Assembly (NCBI GenBank): GCA_014338405.1
Contig: JTDE01001391.1
Span: 1-64,000, forward strand
Length of the DNA stretch: 64,000 nt
DNA from: Paragonimus skrjabini miyazakii
Lineage: Eukaryota; Platyhelminthes; Trematoda; Plagiorchiida; Troglotrematidae
Direction of reading: 5' to 3'
Of the stretch, positions 36,401-48,587 are shown piece after piece (the first letter of the stretch is position 1; each line of letters begins with the position of its first letter). The notes under the pieces are model-generated. The model did not search any database. It saw only the letters and a program-made list of their open reading frames with translations, and was not told the DNA's origin. Position numbers and translations under genes: made by a program.

Positions 36401-38382
36401 TCAGTTTTTGTGAATGCTAGGAAAAACAGTCCTCTATCTAATTAAACCGAATAATGTTTCAGACTTGAACTCGTCTACTGTCGGAAACACATGTGAACTA
36501 GGGTGTGCCAAAAGCCATAATAATAATCTATAATCCATGCGTTTAAATCGAAGAATTCTAAACAAGCTTGCATCAAAATACCTTCAGATTTGCTCAAATG
36601 ACACCGCGGAAGCTGCAAACGAAGGACTTACTGAAATCAACAACGAAACAATGCCAGAATGGTTGGCAGCCAGCTAAAGTGAGTGGAAATTATACTTACT
36701 AATGATGTTAGCACCCCTTGTAAGAATAAAAAATATCCCTGTTTCATCTGATATAGAAAAGACTCTCTCGACGCACAGTTGAGTAAAACACTGAAGTGAG
36801 GCCTTAATGCAAGATATCGCTTGAAAAGCTAATTACTAAAGGACAGATAATCAAATATGCACAGCGTTCCAGGCAAGCCAGCAACCAGCGGACCAGCAAC
36901 TTTATTAAGACAGTGTGTTCAACTCAGCTAAAGGGGTAACGTATCAGAATCGACAAAACTCAAGCGCCGGCAGCACAGGGCTCCAAAAGCGTCTGTCTAC
37001 GTGGATAGATCAACACAGAGTACATTCCTGCGTGATTTAGGCCAAATAAAACAAACGGAATACAAGGGTGTGTGTTACCATAGTGGTACTGTATATGTGA
37101 AAAACAAACCGGAACAGAATTAATGACACAGTAAACAAAATTTCATCGGAGAGAATCCGTCATTCTTCAGGGACTTTGAATAAGGAGAGAGACGTTATAT
37201 ATCACATGATAGTTTTAACGTGTAGAATAGCAAAACCAAGAAAGATTGATGTAGGTTTTTAGGGCTTTGGCTCTCCTTATCTCCAAGAAAAACGGGAACG
37301 TAGAAGGATAGTCGGAAGGGAATACATGTGTACGTGTGCCATAGAAACCAAGTCTATGCTGGTGGCGACGACTGTCAAGGGGCGCTAGTCACGTAAAACT
37401 GGGTATAGTTGTCATTTTTGATTGGAACTATGTCGCACATGGAGGCACCTGTCTTGTGCAGACACAAGACTAGCAATGGAAATAACTGACTTGGATGAAG
37501 CACATCATATTCCACTATGGGGTCGAGGTCAAGTGTACCTCTGGACTACTCAGTAAACTAATGAGCTGCTAGCTAAGTTGTTTCACACGTATGCTAGCAC
37601 CTTCGTTCTATGATTGGATTAAGCTGATTTTATGGGTAATATATGGCACACCTACTGATTACAGCTTTCTCCACTGTGGCCATCGCTTCTAGTCAGCAGT
37701 GACTGCCAGTAGGGTCATATGGAGCGCGTGCAAACACGCACCAACTTCGATTTGCGTTGTTTGTTGATAAGCTCTTGTTAGATGTGCGCATGGAAGTACG
37801 TTTACTCGATAAACCTGCCTAGCTGTGCGCAGTAATGGCGATAAATGTTTGGATGTTATAGCAGCTCGACGAACTAAGAATGGATGCTGAGCCCAAAATC
37901 AGTGGTGGAATGTTAAGCAACATGAATACTGACTAAAACTTCACCTCACAATTGCATTTTTGAAACTCTTATGAATACAATTGAACACAGTAAATCGGTT
38001 CGGTGGAAGACAGTTTTTACTGAGTGAACTAACTAATAAACAAAGGTTGGTCTATCATTAAACGAAAGACTTTGGTAAGCAATGGAATACAGTCTTTACA
38101 TCATAGTTATCCAACATACACTGATGAGTTCGCTATTTTGGAGAATTTATGGTTTTCTTGCAAATGTCCAAACGTACCAATCAGTCCACCAAAATTTAAT
38201 GTAACACTTGACTTCCTTTTTAACCAAAACTACTGCCTGTGATCAACTACACATATTATACAGATTCACCTTTTAATGTCACGATTGTTTTAATCCGATC
38301 ATCAGAGCTATAAACTTCATTAGTTTGGATGTCCAAAACATATCCAAAACAGAAGCCAACTACAAGAAGACGTTGAACTCAC

Positions 38383-38538
38383 CAAGGGCAGAGAGGATGG
38401 CGGCAGTCCAGAATACTTCGCCCATCAAGGCTGGTATAAATAAAAGCCCGCACATTCGTTCGCCGAATTTGTTTTGAAATGGATCCAACATAGTCACAAA
38501 AGCTAACGAACGCATGCGTTTAGCAAAAAATAGGCCGC
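38383..38538 (-). CDS. SLC5A7: High-affinity choline transporter, internal exon (GLFFAK to LSAL)
   Basis: A 156-bp exon between acceptor tttttatag and donor gtgagt; two bases complete a split Gly codon and one base is left over. It encodes GLFFAKRMRSLAFVTMLDPF, QNKFGERMCGLLFIPALMGE and VFWTAAILSAL, matching the CHT1 block GGLFFAK-MR…VTMLDPFQ…LLFIPAL-GE-FW almost residue for residue. No damage is seen. The open frame extending to 38659 is intron read-through and the Met there is not a start. Confidence 0.96.
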
Positions 38539-39583
38539 CTATAAAAATCAGGAGGAAAATTTTAAATGGAGCACTGGATCGATTAAGAGTGTATATTAAA
38601 AATACGGAGTGGAAATAGAAGTAATATAATGTTCGCCTAGTCAATACAGGCGCTCCCATTTCGTTAACTGCAATGGTTCAGATGGTTCACATTTACTGAG
38701 AATGTCGTAATCTCCAAGCGCCAACAAAAGTTATCCTTCTGATCCTAGGCTGTGGAGTGAGTTTCAATCCCAGAACAATCTCTGACAATAAAGACACTTG
38801 ATGGGAAGTGCTGAAATAGGCTACGAAATAAGGCGTACATTACAACACCCACTTCCTATAATGAACCTCTTAGTGACGGATACACATGTGCAACAATATA
38901 TACTGAGTTCTTGCAATTGTCCAAGGAAAAACAGTTATTTTCTCCGTTTAACGACCATTTGACTTACTTTCCACACTGGACATCTCATGGCAACCACATA
39001 ATTTGCCTTGAATCTTGAATATTTAGAAAACCGTTCACCGGATTGTGCGTGCCAGTGAGAAGCTACACACGGTTGCATAAATCTCGTTAGTACATAGACA
39101 AGGCGGGTTGTCTGATTTGTGTCGTGTTCGTCACGCTCGCGATCTCCTTCGTCCCACATCATTTGTTTATACTACACCTATTCAGGACTATTGTCTTGAA
39201 ATTGGCAAGTCGAATCTCCCACGAAGCCGTAGTCTTTCAACCGAAGAAGACAAAGCATCCACTAACCTAAAGGTGTTTATTTGGAACCGAAGCCGAAGCA
39301 ACAAACCACATTAGGCTACTCAATCAACTTAAACGGCACCAACGAATGCAAAACAAGCGTGATGTCCACCTACTACGGGAAAATAGTTACGTGAAAGACT
39401 AACGGATAATGGGAGGAATATAGTTTAACAGCAGTACCATACTGACAAGGAAATCCTGTCCACAAGCGGACAGAAAAATATATCAATGGTGTTATTAAAC
39501 GACTATGTTGCGTCCTATAGAGAATGAGTATTGCTCTAGACAGTGATTGTGTACGTTTGATTTTAAACTGCTGGCAATACGCA

Positions 39584-39825
39584 AAATTCACCAATAACGA
39601 TAGAAGACATACTTCGCGAAATGTTACCGTCTCGTTTATTCTTTTCAGTCCCGAACGTAAAACATTGGAATATATAGGACATGCGGATAGCAACAACAAT
39701 AGAAACAATCAACAATTGGGTTTACACAAAACAAGGACTGTTATCAATTCCAGGGCAGACAAACTGCATGAGTCAACAGTTTATGCACACACAAGACCGG
39801 ACGGCGAGTATTGATTAGCATAGCT
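39584..39825 (-). repeat. Inverted copy of a Penelope 3' end (left arm)
   Basis: Reverse complement of 40739 to about 40978. The 100 or more bases nearest the element are essentially identical, with scattered mismatches beyond. In antisense it encodes the end of the GIY-YIG region (the …RRPVLCVHKLLTHAVCLPW terminus) and the 3' flank. Confidence 0.93.
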
Positions 39826-40185
39826 GGTGGTGCCAGCCTCTATAAGCGATATGTAGATGACATTTTGATTTTTACCACTAATATTCATTTTGATTCACTT
39901 TTAAACCTTTTTTAATTCTGCTCATCTTAATCTTTCTGTTTCTCACGAAGAGGAAGCAAACAATAGTTTATCTTTTCTAGATATCTCACTCACAATACGA
40001 CAGGAGGGTTCACTGCAACGCTCAGTGCACCGTAAAGCCACTTGGAGCGGTCAGTATTTGCAGTTTTGTTCATTTACACCAATCGCTTATAAACGAGGTC
40101 TCGTGAGAACCCTGTTTCATAGAGCCCGGGAGATATGCACCGATGACTGCTTGCAAGTAGAGGAAGAAAGGTTAAAGAAAGTGTT

Positions 40186-40566
40186 NNNNNNNNNNNNNNN
40201 NNNNNNNNNNNNNNNNNNNNNNNNNNNNNNNNNNNNNNNNNNNNNNNNNNNNNNNNNNNNNNNNNNNNNNNNNNNNNNNNNNNNNNNNNNNNNNNNNNNN
40301 NNNNNNNNNNNNNNNNNNNNNNNNNNNNNNNNNNNNNNNNNNNNNNNNNNNNNNNNNNNNNNNNNNNNNNNNNNNNNNNNNNNNNNNNNNNNNNNNNNNN
40401 NNNNNNNNNNNNNNNNNNNNNNNNNNNNNNNNNNNNNNNNNNNNNNNNNNNNNNNNNNNNNNNNNNNNNNNNNNNNNNNNNNNNNNNNNNNNNNNNNNNN
40501 NNNNNNNNNNNNNNNNNNNNNNNNNNNNNNNNNNNNNNNNNNNNNNNNNNNNNNNNNNNNNNNNNN
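40186..40566. other. Assembly gap (381 N) inside Penelope copy 2
   Basis: Undetermined bases covering the RT/endonuclease junction of the element. The nearby inverted repeat and multiple copies probably made assembly difficult here (inference). Confidence 0.99.
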
Positions 40567-40738
40567 GAACATATGCCCAAGTGGTTGGTGCGCGCCATGA
40601 CGCAACAGAATGAGTGAGACGAAATCCGACCTCATCCATAGCCAAACACATCATGGAAACAGGTCACGTTGTTGACCCCGCCAATTCGTTTCATGTGTTT
40701 TTGCGTAATCGGAATCCGAAGTTGCTTGCCTTCTCCGA

Positions 40739-40978
40739 AGCTATGCTAATCAATACTCGCCGTCCGGTCTTGTGTGTGCATAAACTGTTGACTCATGCAG
40801 TTTGTCTGCCCTGGAATTGATAACAGTCCTTGTTTTGTGTAAACCCAATTGTTGATTGTTTCTGTAGTTGTTGCTATACGCATGTCCTATATATTCCAAT
40901 GTTTTACGTTCGTGACTGAAGAGAGTAAACGAAATGTTAACATCTCACGACGTATGTCTTCTATCGTTATTGGTGAAT
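40739..40978 (+). repeat. Right arm of the Penelope inverted repeat
   Basis: Starts agctatgctaatcaatactc and mirrors 39825 leftwards; the match fades just past gttattggtgaatt. Confidence 0.93.
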
Positions 40979-41394
40979 TGGATCAAGGGAACACAGTGTT
41001 TTAAATACGCAAAATCACATAGATCAGACAACCAGGGGTGATCACGTGTACGTGTATGGCAAAACTGCTGCAATAATTGCAGAATCCAATAACGGTGTGA
41101 GACCAATAGAAAACGCTTACAACTGGTGACAAACAAGTGCTCAACGAGGAGTCAGTAAAAATGATGAAGGATGAAAAACTGTCAATCCTTCAGTGAGAAG
41201 CGGGAAATGCTTCACTAGTCAGAACATGAAAACTTAAAATAGGCACTTGTAAGGGATGATTGGCCCCAAAAACGCAACAAAAGTATCTCATCTTTTGAAA
41301 AGAGAAGTCAGAAACAGTTTTTGACACAATGTATCTCTCGAGCACATTTCGCTTTATCTCATCAGGTACATACTGCAGTCTGTGGGTTTATACA

Positions 41395-42362
41395 GCTGTT
41401 ATCACTCAGGCTCATTTCTATCGGCGTTATGTTTACGATGTGGTGAAAATTACCGATACCAAGAAGATGGCAACGAGTATGCTCGATTCGATGATTAGGC
41501 TGAATTTCAAAATAAGCTACACCATTGAGCACGAACAAGATGAAACCCTGGCGTTCTTGGATATTCTGATGAAGCGCCAGAGTAACGATTGCTTACTGCG
41601 GTCTGTCTACTGGAAACACACTTGAACTGGACAGTATCTGAACTTTCACAATTTTGTGTCGATCCAGTACCAGTGGGGTGTGGCAAGGACTTTATTCTAT
41701 CGCGCAAGAAGAGTCTGTTCAAGAGAAACATTGGCCAAAGGGATGTCACCGTTGAGAACCGCACTCACAGGCACTTGTTGAGAAATTCAGCAAATATAAG
41801 CCGGCTGCCGCGATGTGTTCAACACCCCCAAACTGAATTTCCATCTACGTTTGCCATACAAAGGTGATAACAGTGTCAGTCTGTTGAAAATCCGTCACAC
41901 GGCGGCCATGGGACGCATGTTCTATGCAGCCCAACTGGTCATGCTGTTCACCGCCACCCGAATCCCAATACTACCTTTGAAAACACCGCTACCGCTCAAC
42001 GCCAAATTTCACATCATCTATGAATTATCGTGGGAGTGCCGGGCCACTTACATAGACAGAACGCAGCGGCAGTTGCGTAATTGGGTCAGCGAACACATTT
42101 CAGTTTGGGTTCGCAAAGTGGTCAAGGATACCGCAGTACCGGGCTCAAGCCAGAATGTGACAAGTCACAAGGAACCAGCATCATCGATCGCCCAACACCT
42201 GTTGACTTGTCGTCCCCAACTGAACCTGGAGAAGGCGTTTCGGATATGTTGCCCAACAAAAATCGAAGGCTTCTCCGGTTCGTCGAGACGGTGGCAATTA
42301 GTAAATGGAAGCCACCCCTCTGCGTACAGAAAGACTTGTTCATCAGTACCAAATTGCTCTGG
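41395..42362 (+). mobile_element. Penelope-like element, copy 3 (5'-truncated, degenerate)
   Basis: Starts in the reverse transcriptase with FYRRYVYDVVKI, where the first catalytic Asp of YVDD has become Tyr. It continues DETLAFLDILMKR, then over two frame changes (near 41625 and 41785) to HLRLPYKGDNSVSLLKIRHT. A GIY-YIG-like endonuclease follows, with HIIYELSWECRATYIDRTQR (YID instead of YIG) and SSIAQHLLTC. It belongs to a lineage clearly different from copy 1 and is closest in text to copy 2. It is inactive. Confidence 0.88.
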
Positions 42363-45300
42363 TAACTGATGTGCATGGATGTATGTGTGCTTGTGTGGTC
42401 GTTATTTTTGCTGTTTAGTTTCACATTGTCCGATGAACTTTGCTGTATAAACCCACAGACTGCACTATGTACCTGATGAGATGCAGCAAAATGTGCTCGA
42501 AAGATGTATTGTATCCAAAACTATTTCTGACTTCTCTGTTCAAATTTGTGACGGAAAAAGGTTGCTCTACTTTTCTGGAAATATCAAATTTTACTGGACA
42601 TCTGCAAAACAACGCATTGATGTTAGTGAAGAACATCAGAATCAAACGCTTTTGTGCTGATGACCAGTAAATGCACCTTGCTTGTAGGTGATAATGCCAA
42701 TTTCTGAACATCGCGTCACACACTTCAGTTTCCAACCAATGGTTGCGTCGAAAGCATGAATCACTCGAATCTTATCAGGTTAGATCTCAAATGATGAGTT
42801 TGGGTCAACTTGCCAAGCACGAACTAGCTGATATGCTTCAAGTCTGACCAACAAACACTGCAAGTACTTCGGTCGAACTACAGATAATGAGAAGATTAAC
42901 TGCTACATTATGTCTCAGGTCTTCTGTGTAGAATTCATAAGGAATTACAAATAAGTTGCAGATTAGAGAAAAATGAGAAATTTATGTATATCAGAATCGA
43001 TGTTCAACAGTTCGAGGAAAAAAGACGAATCGGAAGATTGCTTCGGTTTCAGTGTCAACACTAGAAGTGTTGTAACAACGAAAATCAAGGAATCATAATG
43101 TATAAAACACTTAAAAAACGCATCGTAATATGCAGCCGACAGCAGTTGGCTGACGTCAGCAATAAACGATCGACTGTGGCTTCTTTCTACTTGCAATGAT
43201 TCTGCTGATCATCTTAGGATGACGAATGTTTTTATCATTGTTCTATATGAGGAATGTGTACTGTGAAATTTTAGGTCTTATGTTGTTATACACTCAACTT
43301 TTACATGACAACCACGGTTCAGTTTACCTGGCCGACAACGGAGTACCCCGCTTATACTGCTCATTAAAATAAATGTCTTTTTTATTGGACCACAACTGGT
43401 CGGCTAACTGGCGTCCATATTGACAGCAATTTTTGGGACAGCACTGTGTCCATAGACTTGAAATTTATTACGTTGACCAAATAGTATTTTCATCAATGTT
43501 TTCCAAACCCATAACTCAGTTTAAACTCAAAATGCAAACGAGTACGTGAGACATACAGGTCCTGTAAGACAACCAAGCTCAACCGTGGCCACGATGGACT
43601 AACTGAGCAAATTTTCCACCAAGTGATTGTTTTATGGTTAATCAGCCAGATGTTAAAATTAAAGTGACAGACAATCTGGAAGTTCTAAGTAAGCAGTCTA
43701 ATATACTGTAGTTCAGAAGTTTAAATTTAGGGCACTTTCCATCGAATATAACGTAATAAAAACGTCCACATAGATTAGCTTCAATAGAGATTGATATAAC
43801 GATCTTCAACATATATGGAATAACTCGGTAGTACTAAAACCAACGAGAACCTTTTACTTTTTGACGAATTTACACAATGTTGAGTCACTTTTGTTTAGAC
43901 GTTCACGACGCTAGGAATATGATATCTACTGATGTGGAATAACATTAAGTGTTTATGCTTTGTAATAAATGGTACGTTGCAGTCTGAGGGAGTATTCAGC
44001 AAACTTCACTTAGACGATCGCTGCTGTGTAAAATTGCAGCGAATAGAATTGAAAACTCATGACATGCCACGTATAATACACATGGGATATCTACATTTTT
44101 GTTCAAGGATGTAGACAATCGTACACACCTCTTAACGCTCTGACACGACAATACTGCTGTTATAACAGTCGTACAACTCTTTTTATCACCTATCGTTCAT
44201 TACGTCATTCGATGTTCGAGTTCATTCGACAGTGAATGTATCTTATAGGGGTTTTCATTCAGAAATTGACCTATTACCTAATCTGGCGGGTATACTGAGG
44301 TTTTCAGCTTGGCACCGCTTTGCTTCATCCAGAACATCCTAATGATACTCGCTTCGTCTCTGAAAGGCTTATCTCAGTGTAATTAAGTAGACAATCAAAT
44401 CGGCCGCTTTCGCCAGTCCAGGAGTTCTCGTTGGCAGCAACTGCAGTCTTTGGACCTCGCTCCCGTACCCAAATGACTGTGTTAGCTCGAAATTGCATAA
44501 GTGACAGGGAAGAGTATTTTGATGAGATCATTTGTGTGTTATATACATAGGACAAACTCTCCGAGTGCAAACTTTCTAGAATGGTACAGATGACGGTTAA
44601 TCTGAAATGGAACAATAAAACACGAAATCTATACTGATTCCAACAATAACTGGTAATACCGTAGTAATTTAAATACATTCACTGACTTTGTGATCAAACG
44701 TTTGTGTTTCCTGAGCAAATGTTCACTTTAGAAGTTGAATCTCGATGGAAGTACAGTTAGAGAAATAACCTGCGCAAGCTTGCAGCAAATCAGTCAAAAA
44801 GAAGGAATTTTAAATGTGGACCCTTGGGAGTAGGTAACCAAAAAGCAGAACTGCTAGAAAGAACCCAGTACTTCTAACGTTTGTGATAACGGACCCATTA
44901 GTCACCGGACCGCGTTTGCACAAGCTGAGGCGGTTTTCAGCATTTATACACTGAAAAAACTTTCAGGTAGAAAGGTTCAACGATTCTGAGGCTAACCTTT
45001 AGGTTTGGTTCTACCTCTTTATAACTTACTAGTTTGTTGGAGCCTATTGTATTTAGTTAAGAACGGTGGTCAGTTTCTGAAGCACACACACTGATTATCA
45101 AGTTATCACATGACCTGAGGTTAATCCCCTGAATGGAATGGAACTAGTTTTCAATCGATGCTTATATTCCACTCAAGTCTGATGTGAAGTGTGGGCTGTG
45201 TTAAAGCGTTAATTTGTTTTGACCTTGTGCCTTAAATTTCGCCTTATTTCGAATGGTTAGTGTCAGAAATAAATTTCCATAAATTCACCAGCACAACGCG

Positions 45301-45941
45301 TTATCAACTTACTGTGTGTTAAAAATTCTGACGGTCTAAACTGGTACACGAACCTCATACATGTGGCCTACTAACGATCATAAGGGTATACATTAGGAAT
45401 CAAACGTGTATACTTTTATCCACACCAAGCAGGTCACGATTTATACAAGCTGACTTGTACAAGTTATTCACCTTTATTTCCATTCTTTAAGCATTGAACT
45501 GCACATTTTGTACGCAATGCTCATTGTGTACTTAATCAGTTCCATGTCCCAATATAGAACGAACATGTTTCCGATAGCAACATAAAATTGACGATTGTTC
45601 TTAAAATTAACCAACATAAAAAAGATCTATAAAAGGTTTTGGATTAGTTCAAGCGTAGACCAAGTGGGTACGGAATAATGTCAATTTCTGGCTGTCAACA
45701 GAGGTTCTGCTGCCAACGAAAACATATTGTTACGGTGCTGATAAACCTAGACTTTCCAAACTGCTACAGAGATTCTGAGAGAGTGTGCACTAGAATACTT
45801 CAATTTAGCAGAGTGCAAACGACGGAAACGTTTACCTGAATATTTCAATCAATATCTATATACACAAAGGACCAATTTTTTAATAATCTTATCTCGAAAT
45901 ATCACAAAAACAAACTAGTTACTGCTATAGTTGCTTAAGCT

Positions 45942-46107
45942 GACTGACCAGTGACCTAGTTTCTCTATAATATCTGATCGATATCTCGATCTAACTCTAT
46001 TAACTCCTTATATAATTGTACTGGCCTGAAGACGAATTATCGAAAACATATGTTCGTCTATATGTCTTTGTTCTCACTATCGTAATGGGTATATTTGAAA
46101 CGATGAG
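45942..46107 (+). repeat. Penelope direct terminal repeat, left
   Basis: 166 bp aligned end to end with 48588-48753, from gactgaccagtgacctag to aacgatgag, with roughly 85-90% identity by eye. It includes a hammerhead-like core (46026-46066) and the first codons of the element's N-terminal reading frame. Confidence 0.93.
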
Positions 46108-46687
46108 ATCAACCAATGAGCCCAGAGTGGTAAAAACGCTCAACGAGTACCTGAATTTCACCACTCGTCTGGCAGAGGCGAAGGAATGGATCAAATTCAT
46201 CGCTGACTACATTGATCCCAACGAATACCCGAAGCTATTTTGGCAAGCTCCACGCAGGAACCGTGTCGAAATAAGAAGCTTAGCACTGAAACGCTACAGT
46301 TTAAATCAACTTGATACTCATCGCGGAGGAATTGTCGAATTTAAACGAAATATAGCGCAGCGAGAATCAATAGTGGAAAGACTCATAGAGCAGGAGCGGA
46401 AATTGTTCACTACTTTCGTGAAACAAGTGGTTGTCAGACGGACTCAGAAGAAACGAGCTTCACTATCGCGCAGTCTCTGCTTTTCCAGGTTTCAAGCAGA
46501 ATTTCCAAGCCAACCAGAAATGTACGTACACAACTTTTTCAATTTACATCTTGATCGTATCACAATCGAGACGCTCTCACTTGGTTCTAAGTTTTGCTGC
46601 CGACAACGTAAGAAAAAACGCCTAGAACTTGAGGTGCAATTTGCGAATCTTTTCGGTCAGACACAAGATTTAACCCCGCGTCGTTAG
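46016..46687 (+). pseudogene. Penelope N-terminal domain
   Basis: Open stretch of 223 codons starting inside the left terminal repeat. It is a basic protein; the later part contains LSLGSKFCCRQ and LELEVQFANLF, typical of the region just before the reverse transcriptase in Penelope elements. It ends at TAG 46685-46687. The RT frame (from about 46678) overlaps its last ten bases, so one insertion or deletion separates what should be a single protein. The precise start codon is unclear. Confidence 0.8.
46026..46066 (+). ncRNA. Hammerhead-ribozyme-like motif, left terminal repeat (degenerate)
   Basis: CTGAAGA (fits the CUGANGA box), a three-pair stem CGA/TCG with ATTA loop, AAA in place of the invariant GAA, then a perfect six-pair stem acatat/atatgt with an 8-base loop and a cytosine at the expected cleavage position (46066). 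Penelope terminal repeats are known to carry hammerhead ribozymes. The change at G12 suggests this one is inactive. Stem I is weak. Confidence 0.55.
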
Positions 46688-48003
46688 ATAACCTTGAATT
46701 ATTTAAAACTACACTTGTTGATTGCTGCCAGCTGTACTATAAGCGGACATCGAGACAGAGAGGGCCTTTAACTAAGGAGGACGTGGATTCATTGAAACTG
46801 CTTCAACAGAATCCAGATATCCTCCTCAGCAGACCAGATAAAGGAGCTGGAATTATCATCCTGAATAGATGCGATTACATCGAGACATGGAATGATATTC
46901 TTGCAGACCAGACCACGTTTCGTAGAGTTGCCAACGAAAGGGACAAAACCGAGTATGCTGAGCAACAGATCACTAAGTGTCTTAAGTCATTAAAAGAGGA
47001 AAAGTTGATAACCCCCGCCACTTACGAGCAACTACGACCACAGGGTTCTATTATACCCCACCTCAGTGGACTACCAAAAGTCCACAAACCTGGCGCACCG
47101 GTTCGTCCAATACTTGATATGATGAATTCGCCTTATCACGCAATTGCCAAGTGGCTAGAGAAACTGACTGAACCTGTCCGAAAGGCGATTACCCCGCTCA
47201 GTCTACGTGATGCGTTTACATTTGTCGAATGCATACACAACGTTAATATGAATTCACAGAAATCATGCTCATTAGACGTAATGTCGTTATTCACAAACGT
47301 ACCGCTGCTAAAAACTGTCAATTTTATCTGTGACTACGTGTCTGAGACCGAAATCGATATTGGTTCATCACCACTAAAATTGAAAGAGCTTCTGCTCCGT
47401 TGCACATTTGGTGTACAACTGCTGTTCAACGGTGTGCTGTATCGGCAGACAGATGGTGTAGCAATGGGATCTCCGCTCGGACCTCTCCTGGCCGATATAT
47501 TCATGGGAAAACTTGAACGCACTACGCTTCAATCCGCCATCAGCCAGTTCAGTCAATTTCGCCGATACGTAGACAACATATTTGTCTTAGCCATTTCGGA
47601 TACTAATATACACACAGTACTCGATATATTGAATCGCGTCAACCAGTCAGTTCGGCTTACACTTGAGGAGGAGACTGGAAGCGAGATATCTTTCCTTGAT
47701 GTTCGTTTACATCGACGAATAGACAGTACTGTTCAACGCAGAATCCATCGCAAGAATACGTGGACAGGTCAGTACACAAATTTTGACAGTTTTGTACCCT
47801 TAAAACAGAATAGAAACCTAGTGTGCTGCCTAACTGATAGGACATACAAAATTTGTTCACCGGATACGTTAGAAAATGAACTCAAATTCATAAGGAATGT
47901 GCTTCATGATAACGGCTATCCGAAACGATTTATTGCCAGAAACATGATTAGAATATTACCTAAACCTGAAGTGCATGACGTAAGAAAGAAGCCGGTGTTT
48001 ATT
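46678..48003 (+). pseudogene. Penelope reverse transcriptase (YVDN)
   Basis: About 440 codons uninterrupted to the TGA at 48004. Motifs in order: LLSRPDKGAGIIILNR, GLPKVHKPGAPVRPILDMMN, SLDVMSLFTNVP (motif A), TDGVAMGSPLGPLLADIFMG (motif B), FRRYVDNIFVLA (motif C) and SEISFLDVRLHR. The second catalytic aspartate of YVDD is Asn here, by one G-to-A change at about 47574, which would be expected to abolish or strongly weaken polymerisation. Otherwise the domain is very well preserved. Confidence 0.93.
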
Positions 48004-48561
48004 TGAGTACCCTTCAAGGGTGAAAATGCCGCCGAATGGCTGACAAACAGGCTCAACCAGGCGATTAACAGGACCTATGCTACAGCAGAACTGCGTATCT
48101 AATTCTCCACATCGCTAATTCTCGGGTTTTATAACAAAGATAGACTGACAGTTCAGACCTGATCTATGTGTACCTATTCATTCACTTGTTCTTGTGGAGC
48201 AGGTTATATTGGTCGAACGTCAAGACAACTTTCGAAACGAATCCGAGAACACCATCCACGGTGGCTGGGACACGAAGATTCAAGATCGGTCAACCGTGCT
48301 ATTCTCGGTCATCTGGTTGAAAGCGGACACCAGATGAAAACTGATCAAGCCTTCAAATTGGTATATCGCATGCCATGCAACCCGTCAAAAGCGGTCCGAA
48401 TCAGAATACTTTGTACTGCCGAGGCCATTGGAATCAGACTAGTTGATCGGGAATTATGTCACCAAAAACGGTTTGTTCAAGCACTGCATCTACCATGGCC
48501 ACAAATCCACCGGATCAATGGCCAATCTGCGCGATCTAACCAATGGACAAGCGTGACGTAA
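48004..48561 (+). pseudogene. Penelope linker and GIY-YIG endonuclease
   Basis: Same frame as the RT but with stops TGA 48004-48006, TAA 48100-48102 and TGA 48160-48162. After the last stop comes an intact GIY-YIG-type nuclease: YSFTCSCGAGYIGRTSRQ, KRIREHHPRW, AILGHLVESGHQMKTDQAF. Penelope endonucleases of this class nick target DNA to prime reverse transcription. Two of the three stops are one transition from CGA, consistent with CpG decay. Confidence 0.9.
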
Positions 48562-48587
48562 CCGACCAATCAAGTCATCGCCGATTG

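Larger units (their letters stand above)
27980..38382 (-). other. SLC5A7: Choline transporter intron containing the long LINE copy
   Basis: A 10.4-kb intron (donor gtgagt) holding the LINE at about 30366-33570 in antisense. In 28000-30300 there are several modest plus-strand open stretches (28202-28393, 28914-29138, 29146-29610) without recognisable families. 33600-38380 appears empty of exons and of recognisable elements. Confidence 0.7.
39826..40978 (+). mobile_element. Penelope-like element, copy 2 (5'-truncated, gapped)
   Basis: Begins abruptly inside the reverse transcriptase with YKRYVDDILIF (catalytic YVDD intact). After a frameshift near 39910 it continues through EEEANNSLSFLDISL and HRKATWSGQYLQF to RTLFHRAREICTDD. 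It is then cut by an assembly gap (40186-40566) and resumes in the GIY-YIG endonuclease region with SSIAKHIMETGHVVDPANSF and FSEAMLINTRRPVLCVHK. Together with 39584-39825 it forms a stem-like inverted structure. It is inactive because the 5' half is missing. Confidence 0.9.
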
